Below the pieces are notes generated by a model. It had not been told where the DNA came from, made no database searches, and saw nothing but the letters and a program-made list of their open reading frames with translations. A DNA stretch of 64,000 nt, taken from Ascidiaceihabitans donghaensis. Lineage in GTDB: Bacteria > Pseudomonadota > Alphaproteobacteria > Rhodobacterales > Rhodobacteraceae. Positions within the stretch are counted from its first letter, which is position 1, and every line of letters begins with the position of its first letter. Below are positions 38,297 to 46,853 of the stretch, piece by piece. A program made the position numbers and the translations under genes. The stretch lies in the NCBI RefSeq assembly GCF_900302465.1, contig NZ_OMOR01000001.1, positions 3,256,729 to 3,320,728 of the forward strand, written 5' to 3'.

Positions 38297-38744
38297 TTTA
38301 TTTGCATACACGGACGGCGCCTGTTCAGGCAATCCCGGCCCCGGCGGCTGGGGGGCTTTGCTGCAGGCCAAAGACGGCAACACAGTTGTCAAGGAACGCA
38401 CCCTGAAGGGTGGCGAAAAGCAAACCACCAACAATCGGATGGAGCTGCTGGCCGCAATCAATGCGCTTGAATCGCTGACCCGAAAGACCAAGATCACCAT
38501 CGTCACCGACAGCAACTATGTCAAAAACGGGATCACATCGTGGATCTTTGGGTGGAAGAAAAACGGTTGGAAAAACGCGGCCAAAAAGCCCGTCGCAAAT
38601 GCCGAACTTTGGCAGCGGCTTGATGCGGCAAACGCGCAGCATGATGTGACATGGGAATGGGTCAAAGGTCACGCCGGCCACCCCGAAAACGAACGTGCCG
38701 ATGAACTGGCGCGTGCAGGAATGGCACCGTTTAAAAAATCTTAA
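38289..38744 (+). CDS. rnhA: Ribonuclease HI
   Basis: Degrades the RNA of RNA:DNA hybrids. The 151 residues show the four acidic catalytic residues in [17 protein letters not shown] (Asp9), NRMELLAAI (Glu), IVTDSNYV (Asp) and NERADELAR (Asp), and the basic-protrusion region [14 protein letters not shown]. The start ATG at 38289 overlaps the methyltransferase stop by 8 bases. It is the last gene of the ispH series and converges on a small membrane-protein gene. Confidence 0.96.
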   Translation: MADLFAYTDGACSGNPGPGGWGALLQAKDGNTVVKERTLKGGEKQTTNNRMELLAAINALESLTRKTKITIVTDSNYVKNGITSWIFGWKKNGWKNAAKKPVANAELWQRLDAANAQHDVTWEWVKGHAGHPENERADELARAGMAPFKKS

Positions 38745-38769
38745 ACACTGCGCCTAACAATTTGCGCCG

Positions 38770-39006
38770 CTATTTACGCCAATGCGTCGGGACAATGATA
38801 AGCGCACCAACCGACGACACGATCGCGTTCAATCCGGGGCTGGCGAACCCAAAGCCGAACATCAGCCGCACAAAATAAAACAAGAACGCACCACCGATGC
38901 AGATGATGATGCTTTGAACGATACCGTTGTGGGTAAAATCATACTTTTCGGACAGATAGCCCATGATCCCCGCAATCACGACTGTGCCAATCATCGTCGG
39001 AAACAT
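38770..39006 (-). CDS. Small three-helix membrane protein, YeaQ/YmgE (transglycosylase-associated) type
   Basis: A 78-residue hydrophobic protein with three helices. The order (short N-terminal helix, YLSEKYDFTHNGIVQSIIICIGGAFLFYFV, then a Gly-rich C-terminal helix) fits the GlsB/YeaQ/YmgE family, but the usual GxxGaxxGG motif is weak, so the assignment is tentative. It lies 12 bases after fmt on the same strand and probably shares its transcript. Confidence 0.6.
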   Translation of the reverse strand: MFPTMIGTVVIAGIMGYLSEKYDFTHNGIVQSIIICIGGAFLFYFVRLMFGFGFASPGLNAIVSSVGALIIVPTHWRK

Positions 39007-39018
39007 AAAGGCCTCTCC

Positions 39019-39924
39019 TTACAATTGCGTGCCTTTGGGCATCGATACACCGCGCAGGAACACCTGCACATCCTGCGCCGCTTTGCCTGCCCGTTGCAAG
39101 CGGGTCAATCGCACGGCTCCGTCAGCACAGGCCACCGTCAGCGCATCGTCGATCACCTGACCTGCCACGCCCGTGCCCTCCACGCAGACCGACCCCAGAA
39201 CCTTCACGCGTGTGCCTTCAAAGTCAAACCAGGCCCCTGGAAACGGGGATAAGCCGCGGATCAAACGATCCACATCTCGCGCAGGCTGTGCCCAATCAAT
39301 CGCCGCTTCGCTTTTGTCGATTTTAGCAGCATAGGTGACGCCATCTTCGGGTTGGACTTCGGGCGGCAGTCCCGGCAAATCAGCCAACACATCCACAATC
39401 GCAGACGCCCCCATTGCGCTAAGGCGGTCATGCAGGTCAGCTGTGGTCTCGGCCTCCGAGATCGGCGTTGAACGGCGCAGCAACACCGGACCAGTGTCCA
39501 ATCCAGCCTCCATCTGCATGATGCAAACACCCGTTTGCATATCACCCGACATGATGGCGCGGTGAATGGGGGCAGCGCCCCGCCATCGCGGCAAAAGGCT
39601 TGCGTGAATATTCAAACATCCATGCACTGGCGCATCCAGTATCGTTTGCGGCAAAATCAAACCGTATGCCACGACAACAGCGACATCCGCTTGCAACGCT
39701 GAAAACTCGGCCAATGCGTCGGAGGTGCGTACCGAAACCGGATGGCGCACAGGCAATCCTAGCGCGTCTGCGCGGGCGTGTACCGGCGTCAAACGGTCCT
39801 TCTTGCCACGACCGGCAGGACGGGGGGGCTGACAATAAACGCACACAACCTCGTGCCCCGCCGCCAGAACAGCGTCCAGCACCGGAACGGAAAATTCAGG
39901 CGTTCCCATAAAAACCACACGCAT
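39019..39924 (-). CDS. fmt: Methionyl-tRNA formyltransferase
   Basis: Formylates initiator Met-tRNA using 10-formyl-THF. The 301 residues begin [19 protein letters not shown] and include [19 protein letters not shown] with the catalytic Asn/His/Asp neighbourhood, [19 protein letters not shown], and a C-terminal OB-fold ([17 protein letters not shown] onward). It lies downstream of three deformylase paralogues on the same strand, separated from the last by a 94-base spacer containing a C/G-rich repeat. Confidence 0.96.
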   Translation of the reverse strand: MRVVFMGTPEFSVPVLDAVLAAGHEVVCVYCQPPRPAGRGKKDRLTPVHARADALGLPVRHPVSVRTSDALAEFSALQADVAVVVAYGLILPQTILDAPVHGCLNIHASLLPRWRGAAPIHRAIMSGDMQTGVCIMQMEAGLDTGPVLLRRSTPISEAETTADLHDRLSAMGASAIVDVLADLPGLPPEVQPEDGVTYAAKIDKSEAAIDWAQPARDVDRLIRGLSPFPGAWFDFEGTRVKVLGSVCVEGTGVAGQVIDDALTVACADGAVRLTRLQRAGKAAQDVQVFLRGVSMPKGTQL

Positions 39925-39947
39925 GACGACCCTTCTTTCTTTTCGCT

Positions 39948-39992
39948 AAAAATATCCCGGGGGAGACCCGTAAGGGGCGGGGGCAGCGCCCC
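39948..39992. repeat. Intergenic C/G-rich element (AAAAATATCCCGGGGGAG ... GGGGGCAGCGCCCC)
   Basis: The spacer between def and fmt contains an A-run, CCCGGGGG and a GGGGGC-AGC-GCCCC hairpin (39978-39992). A second copy with the same order lies at 54255-54303, and a shorter relative (A-run, ATCCCCGCCGGAG) at 24225-24245. From memory this kind of element is frequent between genes in Rhodobacteraceae. Its function is unknown; it could attenuate or protect transcripts. Confidence 0.6.
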
Positions 39993-40018
39993 GACTAAGC
40001 CCTCCGGACACCAAAACC

Positions 40019-40510
40019 CTAGCTTTTGCGTGCCTTGCGCAACAGCATATCGCGTTTCACACGACCCAGATTGTCAAAATACATGCGACCCTGCAAATGA
40101 TCGATTTGATGTTGGACGGACGTGGCTTCCAAACCGTCAAAGTCACGGCGGGTGATGATGCCAGCCTCATTCATATAGCGCACGACCACGGTTTTCGGGC
40201 GCTTCACCTTTGCAGAGACACCGGGCAAATTGGGACTGGCTTCATCGTGTGTGTTCATCTCGTCGGATGCATCCAGAACGCTGGGGTTGGCCATCAAAAT
40301 GCGGCGGTCACGCCGGTCCGATGCATCCACTACGGCCAATTGCAACATCACACCGATTTGCGGCGCAGCCAATCCGACACCGGGCATGGCATCCATCGTA
40401 TCGACCATATCTTGCCAAATGGCACGAATGTCATCGGTAATCTCACTGACTTCGGCGGCAGCTGTGCGCAGGCGCTTGTCAGGCCAAGGCAGGCAAAGAC
40501 GAACAGTCAT
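40019..40510 (-). CDS. Peptide deformylase-like protein with degenerate active site
   Basis: A 163-residue member of the deformylase fold, the last of three tandem copies. Motif 1 is intact (GVGLAAPQIG, 44-53). Motif 2, normally EGCLS, reads EASPN (90-94), so the metal-ligand Cys is Ser92. Motif 3, normally HExDH, reads HQIDH (134-138), so the catalytic Glu is Gln135, although both histidines remain. It is unlikely to be an active Fe/Zn deformylase. The frame is complete and the start overlaps the previous def by ATGA, so it is not an obvious pseudogene. A non-catalytic or altered-substrate role is possible. Confidence 0.85.
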   Translation of the reverse strand: MTVRLCLPWPDKRLRTAAAEVSEITDDIRAIWQDMVDTMDAMPGVGLAAPQIGVMLQLAVVDASDRRDRRILMANPSVLDASDEMNTHDEASPNLPGVSAKVKRPKTVVVRYMNEAGIITRRDFDGLEATSVQHQIDHLQGRMYFDNLGRVKRDMLLRKARKS

Positions 40511-41007
40511 TGCTGCGCCTCATAATCCGCCTCAAGTGCGGCACGGGTCGCGGCATCCAGATGGTCAAAAGTCACGATGCCGTCCAGATGATCCAGTTCG
40601 TGTTGGGCACAGGCCGCAGCAAACCCGTCAAAGGACTGCACGTAACGCGCACCTTCCAGCGAAGACCACACCATTTGCACTTGCGCGGGGCGGTTCACGG
40701 ACGCGCGGACGCCGGGAATAGACAAACAGCCTTCGTCATTTGAAACACGATCTTCCCCGACTTCTTGAAGCATCGGGTTGATACAAATCAGGGGATCGGA
40801 TTTGCCCTCTTTCCAGCCGACATCCATTACAAACATACGCACCATCGCCCCGACCTGAGGGGCAGCCAGACCACGGCCGGGGGCTGCGTACATTGTCTCA
40901 AGCATGTCTGCGGCCAACGTGCGGATGTCGTCAGTCACCTCATCTATAGGCACACATGTTTCGGTCAGGCGCGGGTCAGGCCACTTCAAAATGGGCAGGA
41001 CACTCAT
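40507..41007 (-). CDS. def: Peptide deformylase, second paralogue
   Basis: A 166-residue deformylase. Catalytic motifs 2 and 3 are intact: EGCLS (92-96) with the Cys ligand at 94, and HELDH (136-140). Motif 1 has Arg for Val (GRGLAAPQVG, 44-53), an unusual change next to the active site. It probably remains a metal enzyme that removes the N-formyl group, possibly with shifted specificity. It overlaps both neighbouring paralogues by 4 bases. Confidence 0.9.
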   Translation of the reverse strand: MSVLPILKWPDPRLTETCVPIDEVTDDIRTLAADMLETMYAAPGRGLAAPQVGAMVRMFVMDVGWKEGKSDPLICINPMLQEVGEDRVSNDEGCLSIPGVRASVNRPAQVQMVWSSLEGARYVQSFDGFAAACAQHELDHLDGIVTFDHLDAATRAALEADYEAQQ

Positions 41008-41522
41008 CCGCGCGCCAATTCGCGCTTCATCTTCACCATTTTGCGGGTGATCATTTGCCGTTTCAAAGGTTTGAGATGGTCGATGAACAGTTTGCCGTTC
41101 AGATGGTCAATTTCGTGTTGCACACATGTGGCCCACAAACCGTTCATATCTTCGGTCTGCTCATGGCCGTGACGGTCGATCCATTTGACGGTGACTTCGG
41201 CAGGCCGTGTCACATCCGCGAACTGTTCAGGCATGGACAAACAACCCTCTTCATAAACGCTCAGATCATCCGAAGACGCCACGACCTCAGGGTTAAACAT
41301 AATCAGCGGGCGCGGTGTTTCGCCTTCGGCTTTCACGCAGTCCAGCACGACGAGACGCTGCAAAACACCGACCTGCGGCGCCGCAAGACCAACGCCCGGG
41401 GCATCGTACATGGTTTCCAGCATATCATCAGCCAAGGCCCGCAGATCGTCCGTCAGATCAGGAACGGCGGCACAGGCTTTTTTCAAACGCGGATCGGGGT
41501 GCAAAAGAATAGGACGTTTCAT
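41004..41522 (-). CDS. def: Peptide deformylase, canonical copy
   Basis: A 172-residue deformylase with all three motifs: GVGLAAPQVG (43-52), EGCLS (92-96) and HEIDH (136-140), and the C-terminal helix LKRQMITRKMVKMKRELA. It removes formyl from nascent proteins and is the likely housekeeping enzyme. The ATG at 41522 (MKRPILLHPDPRL) matches the family start; the frame is open 36 bases more. First gene of def-def-def'-fmt, divergent from the C-S lyase gene. Confidence 0.96.
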   Translation of the reverse strand: MKRPILLHPDPRLKKACAAVPDLTDDLRALADDMLETMYDAPGVGLAAPQVGVLQRLVVLDCVKAEGETPRPLIMFNPEVVASSDDLSVYEEGCLSMPEQFADVTRPAEVTVKWIDRHGHEQTEDMNGLWATCVQHEIDHLNGKLFIDHLKPLKRQMITRKMVKMKRELARG

Positions 41523-41623
41523 AGGCTCAGATGTAGGACAAAGCGAAAGCCGCCGCAACGCCCCCTTGCACGCAGATCAGATCAGAGTAGCTTGGGCCAA
41601 ACCTGTAAAATCCGGAGACCCCC

Positions 41624-42793
41624 ATGAGCTTTGACGACATTATAGAACGACGCGGCAGCCACTGTGTCAAATGGGACAAAATGGAAGAGCTGTATGGCGT
41701 GCCCACCGACACCGGGTTGGCCATGTGGGTCGCGGACATGGACTTTAAACCGCCGCAATGCGTGCTTGATAGTGTAACTGCCCAAGTCGATCATGGCGTG
41801 ATGGGTTATTTCGGCGACGACAGTAAATACAAGGCGGCCATCAACTGGTGGATGGAAACACGCCACGGTTGGTCCGTGGACCCCGCATGGATCTTCACCA
41901 CACACGGGTTGGTGAACGGCACCGCCATGTGCGTTGATGCCTTCACAGCCCCCGGCGACGGGGTTGTGCTGTTCACGCCTGTTTACCATGCCTTTGCCAA
42001 AGTTATCAAAGCGGCGGGGCGCCACGTGGTTGAATGCGAACTGGCCAACACAGATGGTGTCTACACGATGGATTTCAACGCCTATGATGCGCAAATGACG
42101 GGCGCTGAAAAGATGGTGATCCTGTGTTCACCACATAATCCCGGCGGGCGTGTCTGGACCAAAGCAGAGCTGCAAGAGGTTGCCGATTTCGCCAAACGCC
42201 ATGATCTGGTGCTTGTATCGGACGAAATCCACCACGATCTGGTGTTTCCGGGAAACACACACGTTCCGATGGCAAAAATTGAGGGCATCACCGATCGGTT
42301 GGTGATGATGACAGCCACCACCAAGACCTTCAACATTGCAGGCTCCCATTCGGGAAATGTGATTATCGAAGATCCTGACTTGCGGGCGCGGTTTGCAGGC
42401 CGCATGGCTGCTTTGGGTTTGTCTGCGAACTCTTTCGGTCTGTTCATGGCGACCGCGGCCTATTCCCCTGCCGGCGCCGCATGGGTGGACGAGTTGATCG
42501 AATACCTTGATGGCAACCGCAAGCTGTTTGATGCGGGCGTCAATGCGATTCCGGGGCTGGCGTCGATGAACTTGGAGGCCACGTATTTGTCCTGGGTTGA
42601 TTTCGACGGCACAGGCATGTCGCGCGAAGATTTCACCAACCGTGTGCAAAAAGACGCTGAAATTGCAGTCAACCATGGGCCGACGTTTGGCACAGGCGGC
42701 GACACCTTCTTGCGCTTCAACATCGCCACCCCCCGCGCACGCGTCCAAGAGGCCGTTGACCGCATTGCACGCGCGTTTGGGGATTTGCAGTAA
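41624..42793 (+). CDS. PLP-dependent C-S lyase / aminotransferase, MalY-PatB family
   Basis: A 389-residue fold-type I PLP enzyme. MalY/PatB signatures include MWVADMDFKPPQCV near the start, VILCSPHNPGGRVW, LVSDEIHHDLVFPGNTHVP and the Schiff-base Lys in TATTKTFNIAGSHSGNVII. The family cleaves cystathionine or cysteine conjugates to a thiol, pyruvate and ammonia; a role in cystathionine beta-lyase activity is likely. The gene is alone on the plus strand, divergent from def and converging on the MATE gene with 2 bases between stops. Confidence 0.9.
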   Translation: MSFDDIIERRGSHCVKWDKMEELYGVPTDTGLAMWVADMDFKPPQCVLDSVTAQVDHGVMGYFGDDSKYKAAINWWMETRHGWSVDPAWIFTTHGLVNGTAMCVDAFTAPGDGVVLFTPVYHAFAKVIKAAGRHVVECELANTDGVYTMDFNAYDAQMTGAEKMVILCSPHNPGGRVWTKAELQEVADFAKRHDLVLVSDEIHHDLVFPGNTHVPMAKIEGITDRLVMMTATTKTFNIAGSHSGNVIIEDPDLRARFAGRMAALGLSANSFGLFMATAAYSPAGAAWVDELIEYLDGNRKLFDAGVNAIPGLASMNLEATYLSWVDFDGTGMSREDFTNRVQKDAEIAVNHGPTFGTGGDTFLRFNIATPRARVQEAVDRIARAFGDLQ

Positions 42794-42795
42794 AT

Positions 42796-44190
42796 CTACG
42801 CTTTGACAGCAGGGCGCGCGGAACTGCGCCTGAGCTGCCAAAGCACCAGTATACAGGTCGCCAGAACCAACCCTTCGGCGACCGCCCCCGCATACCAAAT
42901 GCCCCATTCCCCCATTACAAAGGGCAAGGCAAAGGTCAGCGGGATTGCAAACACATAAGTGCGCGACAGCCCCAGAATAGCGGCGCGGGCCGCATCACCA
43001 ATGGCTTGGAAATAGGTGGCAATCATCATCAACGGTCCGAACAGGATCAGCGTCAGAGTTGCAACAGGAATGATACGCGCCAATTCCAGCTGAATGCCGA
43101 TGTCGTCGACAAATATGCCCCCCAAAGACGGGGCCAGCAGCAAGAACAGGCCCTGCATCGTGGCGCAGTAAATGAAGGCCGCCACAAGGGCGATCCGAAC
43201 AGCTTGGCCCACGCGGTCCATCGCCCCGGCCCCGTAATTGTTGCCCACAATGGTCTGAAAGGCCAAGGACAAGCCAAGCAACGGCAAGAACGTGAACGTC
43301 ATCAAACGCGTCAAAATCCCAAAGGCTCCGCTGGTCGTCTCGAACATATCCGCAGCCCAGATTTGCAACGAAAACAACGTCACCCCTGCAGACAAGGACA
43401 GCCCCACATATCCAAGGCTGGACGGTGCGCCCAAAGCCAGCATTTCAATCCAATGACGTGCCTGCGTACGCAGCAGTCGCAACGGCACGGCGCGGGGATT
43501 GCGACGCCGGTACAGCAAAATGACGCAAGCGGCCAATAGCTGCGACAGCAACGTGCCATAGGCCGATCCGGCAACCCCCATGTCAAAGGGCACGATGAAC
43601 AGCCAATCAAAGAAAATGTTCATCAAAGCTGACGCCATCGTCACCGCGGCCATGAACGGCAACAACCCTTCGGCGCGCACCGCATCAAGGTTGACGGCAT
43701 AGACAAACGTCAACGGAGCGCCAAAAATCATGATGGCAATGTAGAGATGCCCCAAGGCGGCCAAACCGGCATCGCCCGCTGCAACCTGCAACGCCAAAGA
43801 CCAGCCAAACACCACGAACCCTACAATCAGGATGCCCGAAATCAGCACCGAAAGCTGCAAAGCCGACGCAAACACATCTGTTGCGGCTTGCTGTTTATTC
43901 GCGCCCAGATACCGCGCATAAACGGATGAAAATCCGTTGCCGACAAGCGTAGAAAGCGCGACGATCATCATATAAAGCGGAAACATCAACGTGACAGCGA
44001 TCACCGCATCAGCCCCCACATAAACCCCCAGAAAATAGGCATCCACGATGGTGAACAGTCCGTTGACAACCATCACAAGCATGATGGGCGCCGCCGTTTT
44101 TAGAAACAAAGCGCCAAGGCTGCCTTGCAGATAAATGTTGTCGGTTCGGGTTTGGGGCGCAACCACGCCCTTTGGATCAGTGTGAGACAT
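42796..44190 (-). CDS. MATE family efflux transporter
   Basis: A 464-residue membrane protein with about twelve helices in two related halves, as in multidrug and toxic-compound extrusion pumps driven by Na+ or H+. The first half has TAAPIMLVMVVNGLFTIVDAYFLGVYVG, with the Pro and Asp positions of MATE helix 1, and STLVGNGFSSVYARYLGA; the second has ALGAPSSLGYVGLSLSAGVTLF and QTIVGNNYGAG. Substrates are unknown. No regulator lies adjacent. Confidence 0.92.
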   Translation of the reverse strand: MSHTDPKGVVAPQTRTDNIYLQGSLGALFLKTAAPIMLVMVVNGLFTIVDAYFLGVYVGADAVIAVTLMFPLYMMIVALSTLVGNGFSSVYARYLGANKQQAATDVFASALQLSVLISGILIVGFVVFGWSLALQVAAGDAGLAALGHLYIAIMIFGAPLTFVYAVNLDAVRAEGLLPFMAAVTMASALMNIFFDWLFIVPFDMGVAGSAYGTLLSQLLAACVILLYRRRNPRAVPLRLLRTQARHWIEMLALGAPSSLGYVGLSLSAGVTLFSLQIWAADMFETTSGAFGILTRLMTFTFLPLLGLSLAFQTIVGNNYGAGAMDRVGQAVRIALVAAFIYCATMQGLFLLLAPSLGGIFVDDIGIQLELARIIPVATLTLILFGPLMMIATYFQAIGDAARAAILGLSRTYVFAIPLTFALPFVMGEWGIWYAGAVAEGLVLATCILVLWQLRRSSARPAVKA

Positions 44191-44345
44191 CTAAAGCCTT
44201 CTTTCAGCTGTTTGATGCGGAAATTATGCAGGGGCTCGCATTGCCGACAGACCGCAAATGGCTGAAAGCGGGTTTATCTATCTGAACTTCACCATGGCAA
44301 ATCACCAGCGAGCAGCAGGGGTCCAGACCCTTGGCATGGTGGTAT

Positions 44346-44370
44346 GGGCTGACCGAAGAACGGTCAACCC
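44346..44370 (-). terminator. Possible hairpin terminator after the PepSY gene
   Basis: On the minus strand GGGTTGACCG and CGGTCAGCCC form a 10-bp stem with one G-U pair around a TTCTT loop, starting 8 bases after the stop at 44378. A run of T is missing downstream, so a termination role is weak. The remaining bases to 44191 show nothing else clear. Confidence 0.4.
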
Positions 44371-44377
44371 ACATTTT

Positions 44378-45784
44378 TCAACTAAAGGCGCGTTTCAGCG
44401 CGGGTATCTTTGAAAGCACCAACAGGTCCAGAACCAACACAGTGATCAGGGTCAGACCCGCCAAGGGGAAGGCCAATGAAACCACAAGGCCCACCAGAAC
44501 CGCGCCCTGCCAAAACGGCATATGGGCGGGCATGGAGGGTGCCGCCAAACGCCCTGCTCCGGACGGTCTTCGCATCCACCACATGATGATGCCGCTGACG
44601 CAAAGGAACAAAACTGAAAGGCAAATCACCGTGTTGGCCAAAACACTCCACAGCCCCAATGTCCCCATGTGCAACGCGATGCCCACGGCCATGGCTTTGC
44701 CCGCCCATGAATAATCAGCAAAATGGACATCGGCCAAAATCTTGCCTGAATACTGGTCGATGTGGGTTGTGCGGTCCGCCATCGGGTTGGTTGTATCGTT
44801 GCTCATGCTGTCGCGGCTTAGGGTCCACACACCTGCATCGCCCGATGGAAGGTTCAGCTGGTATCGCCCCTCGAACCCTATTGTGCGGGCAAGTGCGTCG
44901 ATGCTGTCGATGTCAGCCGTCACGCCCGCCTTCAAACCTGCGACGCCTGCATCACTTCCCGATGCGGGCATTGGCGTTTGTTCCAACGCCCATGGCACCT
45001 CTTTGGGGCCATGGTTCATGCTGGCGTGGGTGTCATCGGACAAGGGCACGTTGTCCCATTTTTCGGCCGGGAACTGCGACCACGCCTGCATCATTTTGCC
45101 CCCCCAGATGCCAGCCCAAGCCAGACCGGAAATCAGAAAGAACACCAAGAAAAACGACAACCAGATCCCCAGAACCCCGTGCAATGACTTCCACAGCGAA
45201 CGGCCACGTTTGAAGCTTGGCACAAGGGCTGCACGCATGCCGCCTTTGCGGGGCCACCACATGTAAAGACCCGTGGCAATCAGGACCATGCCCAAGGATG
45301 CCGCGATCTCCAGCATGCGGTCGCCTGTGACACCCAGCATGATGTTGCTGTGCAAATTGTCTGCAAAATCATACCAGCCAGAGCGACGGGGGTATTCGGC
45401 GATAACTGCGGCTGTGTAAGGATCCACTGCAACCATTGTGGCCGTGCCATCCGCATCGACGCGAAACACGGCAGCGCGGTCTTCGGCGCGGGGCGCCAAA
45501 TATTGCTTCAGCACACCATTCGGGATGACAGCCACGGCAGCATCCGCTTGCACCGACACCGCCAAAGCCGCGTCCTGAGGTACGACAGGCATGCGTTCAC
45601 CGTCCCTTCCGTCCAGAAAGGCGATCCACAACATTGCCATGCCGGTGACAGCCAACATCATGAAAAACGGTATAACGTAAAGGCCCGCATAAAAATGCCA
45701 CCGCCATGCGGCACGGTAAAACGGGTTGGATTTTGACGCGGCATCACTGGACGCAGGCGTCATCGAAAGGTCGATTGAGACCAT
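44378..45784 (-). CDS. PepSY-associated transmembrane protein (iron/flavin reductase-like family)
   Basis: A 468-residue protein with four main membrane helices: one at residues about 35-55 (LYVIPFFMMLAVTGMAML), one about 150-172, one about 200-230 (LHGVLGIWLSFFLVFFLISGLAWAGIWG) and a C-terminal pair. The RAAWRWHFYAGLYVIPF start and the HxxxG arrangement match PepSY-TM proteins. Many are encoded near TonB-dependent siderophore receptors and may reduce ferric compounds; no receptor is present here, so that role is only a suggestion. Likely operon with the DUF2946-like gene 39 bases upstream. Confidence 0.85.
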   Translation of the reverse strand: MVSIDLSMTPASSDAASKSNPFYRAAWRWHFYAGLYVIPFFMMLAVTGMAMLWIAFLDGRDGERMPVVPQDAALAVSVQADAAVAVIPNGVLKQYLAPRAEDRAAVFRVDADGTATMVAVDPYTAAVIAEYPRRSGWYDFADNLHSNIMLGVTGDRMLEIAASLGMVLIATGLYMWWPRKGGMRAALVPSFKRGRSLWKSLHGVLGIWLSFFLVFFLISGLAWAGIWGGKMMQAWSQFPAEKWDNVPLSDDTHASMNHGPKEVPWALEQTPMPASGSDAGVAGLKAGVTADIDSIDALARTIGFEGRYQLNLPSGDAGVWTLSRDSMSNDTTNPMADRTTHIDQYSGKILADVHFADYSWAGKAMAVGIALHMGTLGLWSVLANTVICLSVLFLCVSGIIMWWMRRPSGAGRLAAPSMPAHMPFWQGAVLVGLVVSLAFPLAGLTLITVLVLDLLVLSKIPALKRAFS

Positions 45785-45823
45785 GGGATATATCCTCTGA
45801 CAGAATTAATAGATTGGAGTGGA

Positions 45824-46234
45824 TCAGAGGGTGTGTGGGGGCCCGCGCGCAGGGTTGGTTTGCACAAGCGCAAAACGCACTGGCACGTGCGGGGCTTCCA
45901 GATTTGGAACAAACGCAGTGAGCCGTGCAGGTGTTGCCAGCGGGGCATGCAAAGGTACATCGACAGCGATCACCTGAGCCGACCAATCACAGGGGGCGTG
46001 TTGTGCTTCTATGGGGTCGCCATTTTCATCCAAAGTCATGGTGACCGGACCATCCCCGGTACATAAAACGACTGTAAATCCACCGTATTGCGATTGTGGC
46101 ATTGTTCCGGGCGCAAGGCTGGCTGCCGCCAGAAAACACGCGCAAAAAACCCATACCGCATAAACACGGACGTACCGGGCCGCGCCGCACATTGCCGGTT
46201 GGAAGGCAAACTTATGTTGTATGTGCACAGTCAT
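45824..46234 (-). CDS. DUF2946-like small secreted/membrane protein
   Basis: A 136-residue protein with one hydrophobic segment (about residues 24-43) and a periplasmic part containing two Cys (VVLCTGDG and APCDWSAQ) and an ARGPPHTL tail. The Pro-Gly-x-Met-Pro, Cys, Cys and ARxPP pattern resembles DUF2946, a short protein often next to PepSY or TonB-receptor genes. It is probably co-transcribed with the PepSY gene. Its function is unknown and family membership is tentative. Confidence 0.55.
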   Translation of the reverse strand: MTVHIQHKFAFQPAMCGAARYVRVYAVWVFCACFLAAASLAPGTMPQSQYGGFTVVLCTGDGPVTMTLDENGDPIEAQHAPCDWSAQVIAVDVPLHAPLATPARLTAFVPNLEAPHVPVRFALVQTNPARGPPHTL

Positions 46235-46302
46235 TTCGGCACAGGTTTATTAAGAGGCCGCACAAATTGCGAGAGCTACTTCCACACCTGCGCCAAATTG
46301 CG

Positions 46303-46659
46303 CTAGCTGCCGTTTGCCAACAAAGCCACAGGTGCGTCTTTCGCCTTTACAAAATCAAGGGCCGGAGCATCCGAGACTGCGGTCAAGCGTTTGAATTCAA
46401 AGGACACTTCGCCTGCATCTTCTTCGCTGGCGATCACCAGACACTGGAACAAGTGACGTGCGCCGTCGTATAAATCGACATGGCCGCGCACCTGCGATGG
46501 TGCCGACGCCGCATCCATAGAAAAGCCCGTCTTCCACATGCGCAAAACACGGTAAACCTGCCCGTCTACGTCAATCCGCAACCGTGATCCTTTGGCCAAG
46601 CGCGCCAGGCGTGCACGGTCCAAACCCGCTTGAACTTCTTTTGGAACATACGTCGACAT
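46303..46659 (-). CDS. Conserved hypothetical protein
   Basis: A 118-residue soluble protein (MSTYVPKEVQAGLDRARLA). It begins with a short basic helix, then a beta-rich segment: RLRIDVDGQVYRVLRMWKTGFSM, then GHVDLYDGARHLFQCLVIASEEDAGEVSFEFKR. I do not recognise a named family, although the sequence looks like one shared by Rhodobacteraceae. The strand pattern could be a small PilZ- or OB-like barrel, but no binding motif is seen. It is divergent from the glutathione transferase. The frame is open 42 bases further upstream. Confidence 0.65.
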   Translation of the reverse strand: MSTYVPKEVQAGLDRARLARLAKGSRLRIDVDGQVYRVLRMWKTGFSMDAASAPSQVRGHVDLYDGARHLFQCLVIASEEDAGEVSFEFKRLTAVSDAPALDFVKAKDAPVALLANGS

Positions 46660-46853
46660 CGCGAACCTCTCCTCAAGGTCATCCCACCCGAAACTGAACA
46701 TGGAACAATCTATAGCAGCTTCAAATTAATTTTTTACGACGCATCGCAGCATGTTGCAGATTTGTGCATTTGCGCAGGTCGGCTGCGCGGGTTCTGCACT
46801 GGTGCACATCTTCTTTCATGCCTAACTTTCCCTTACAAACAAGGAGAAAACAC

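Noticed and set aside
39570-39590. GGGGCAGCGCCCC inside fmt as a third full repeat copy
   Set aside because: It is in coding sequence for [10 protein letters not shown], a conserved Fmt segment, and lacks the other parts of the element.
40019-40510. Calling the third deformylase a pseudogene
   Set aside because: The frame is complete with normal length and ATGA coupling, so it is listed as a coding sequence with an altered active site.
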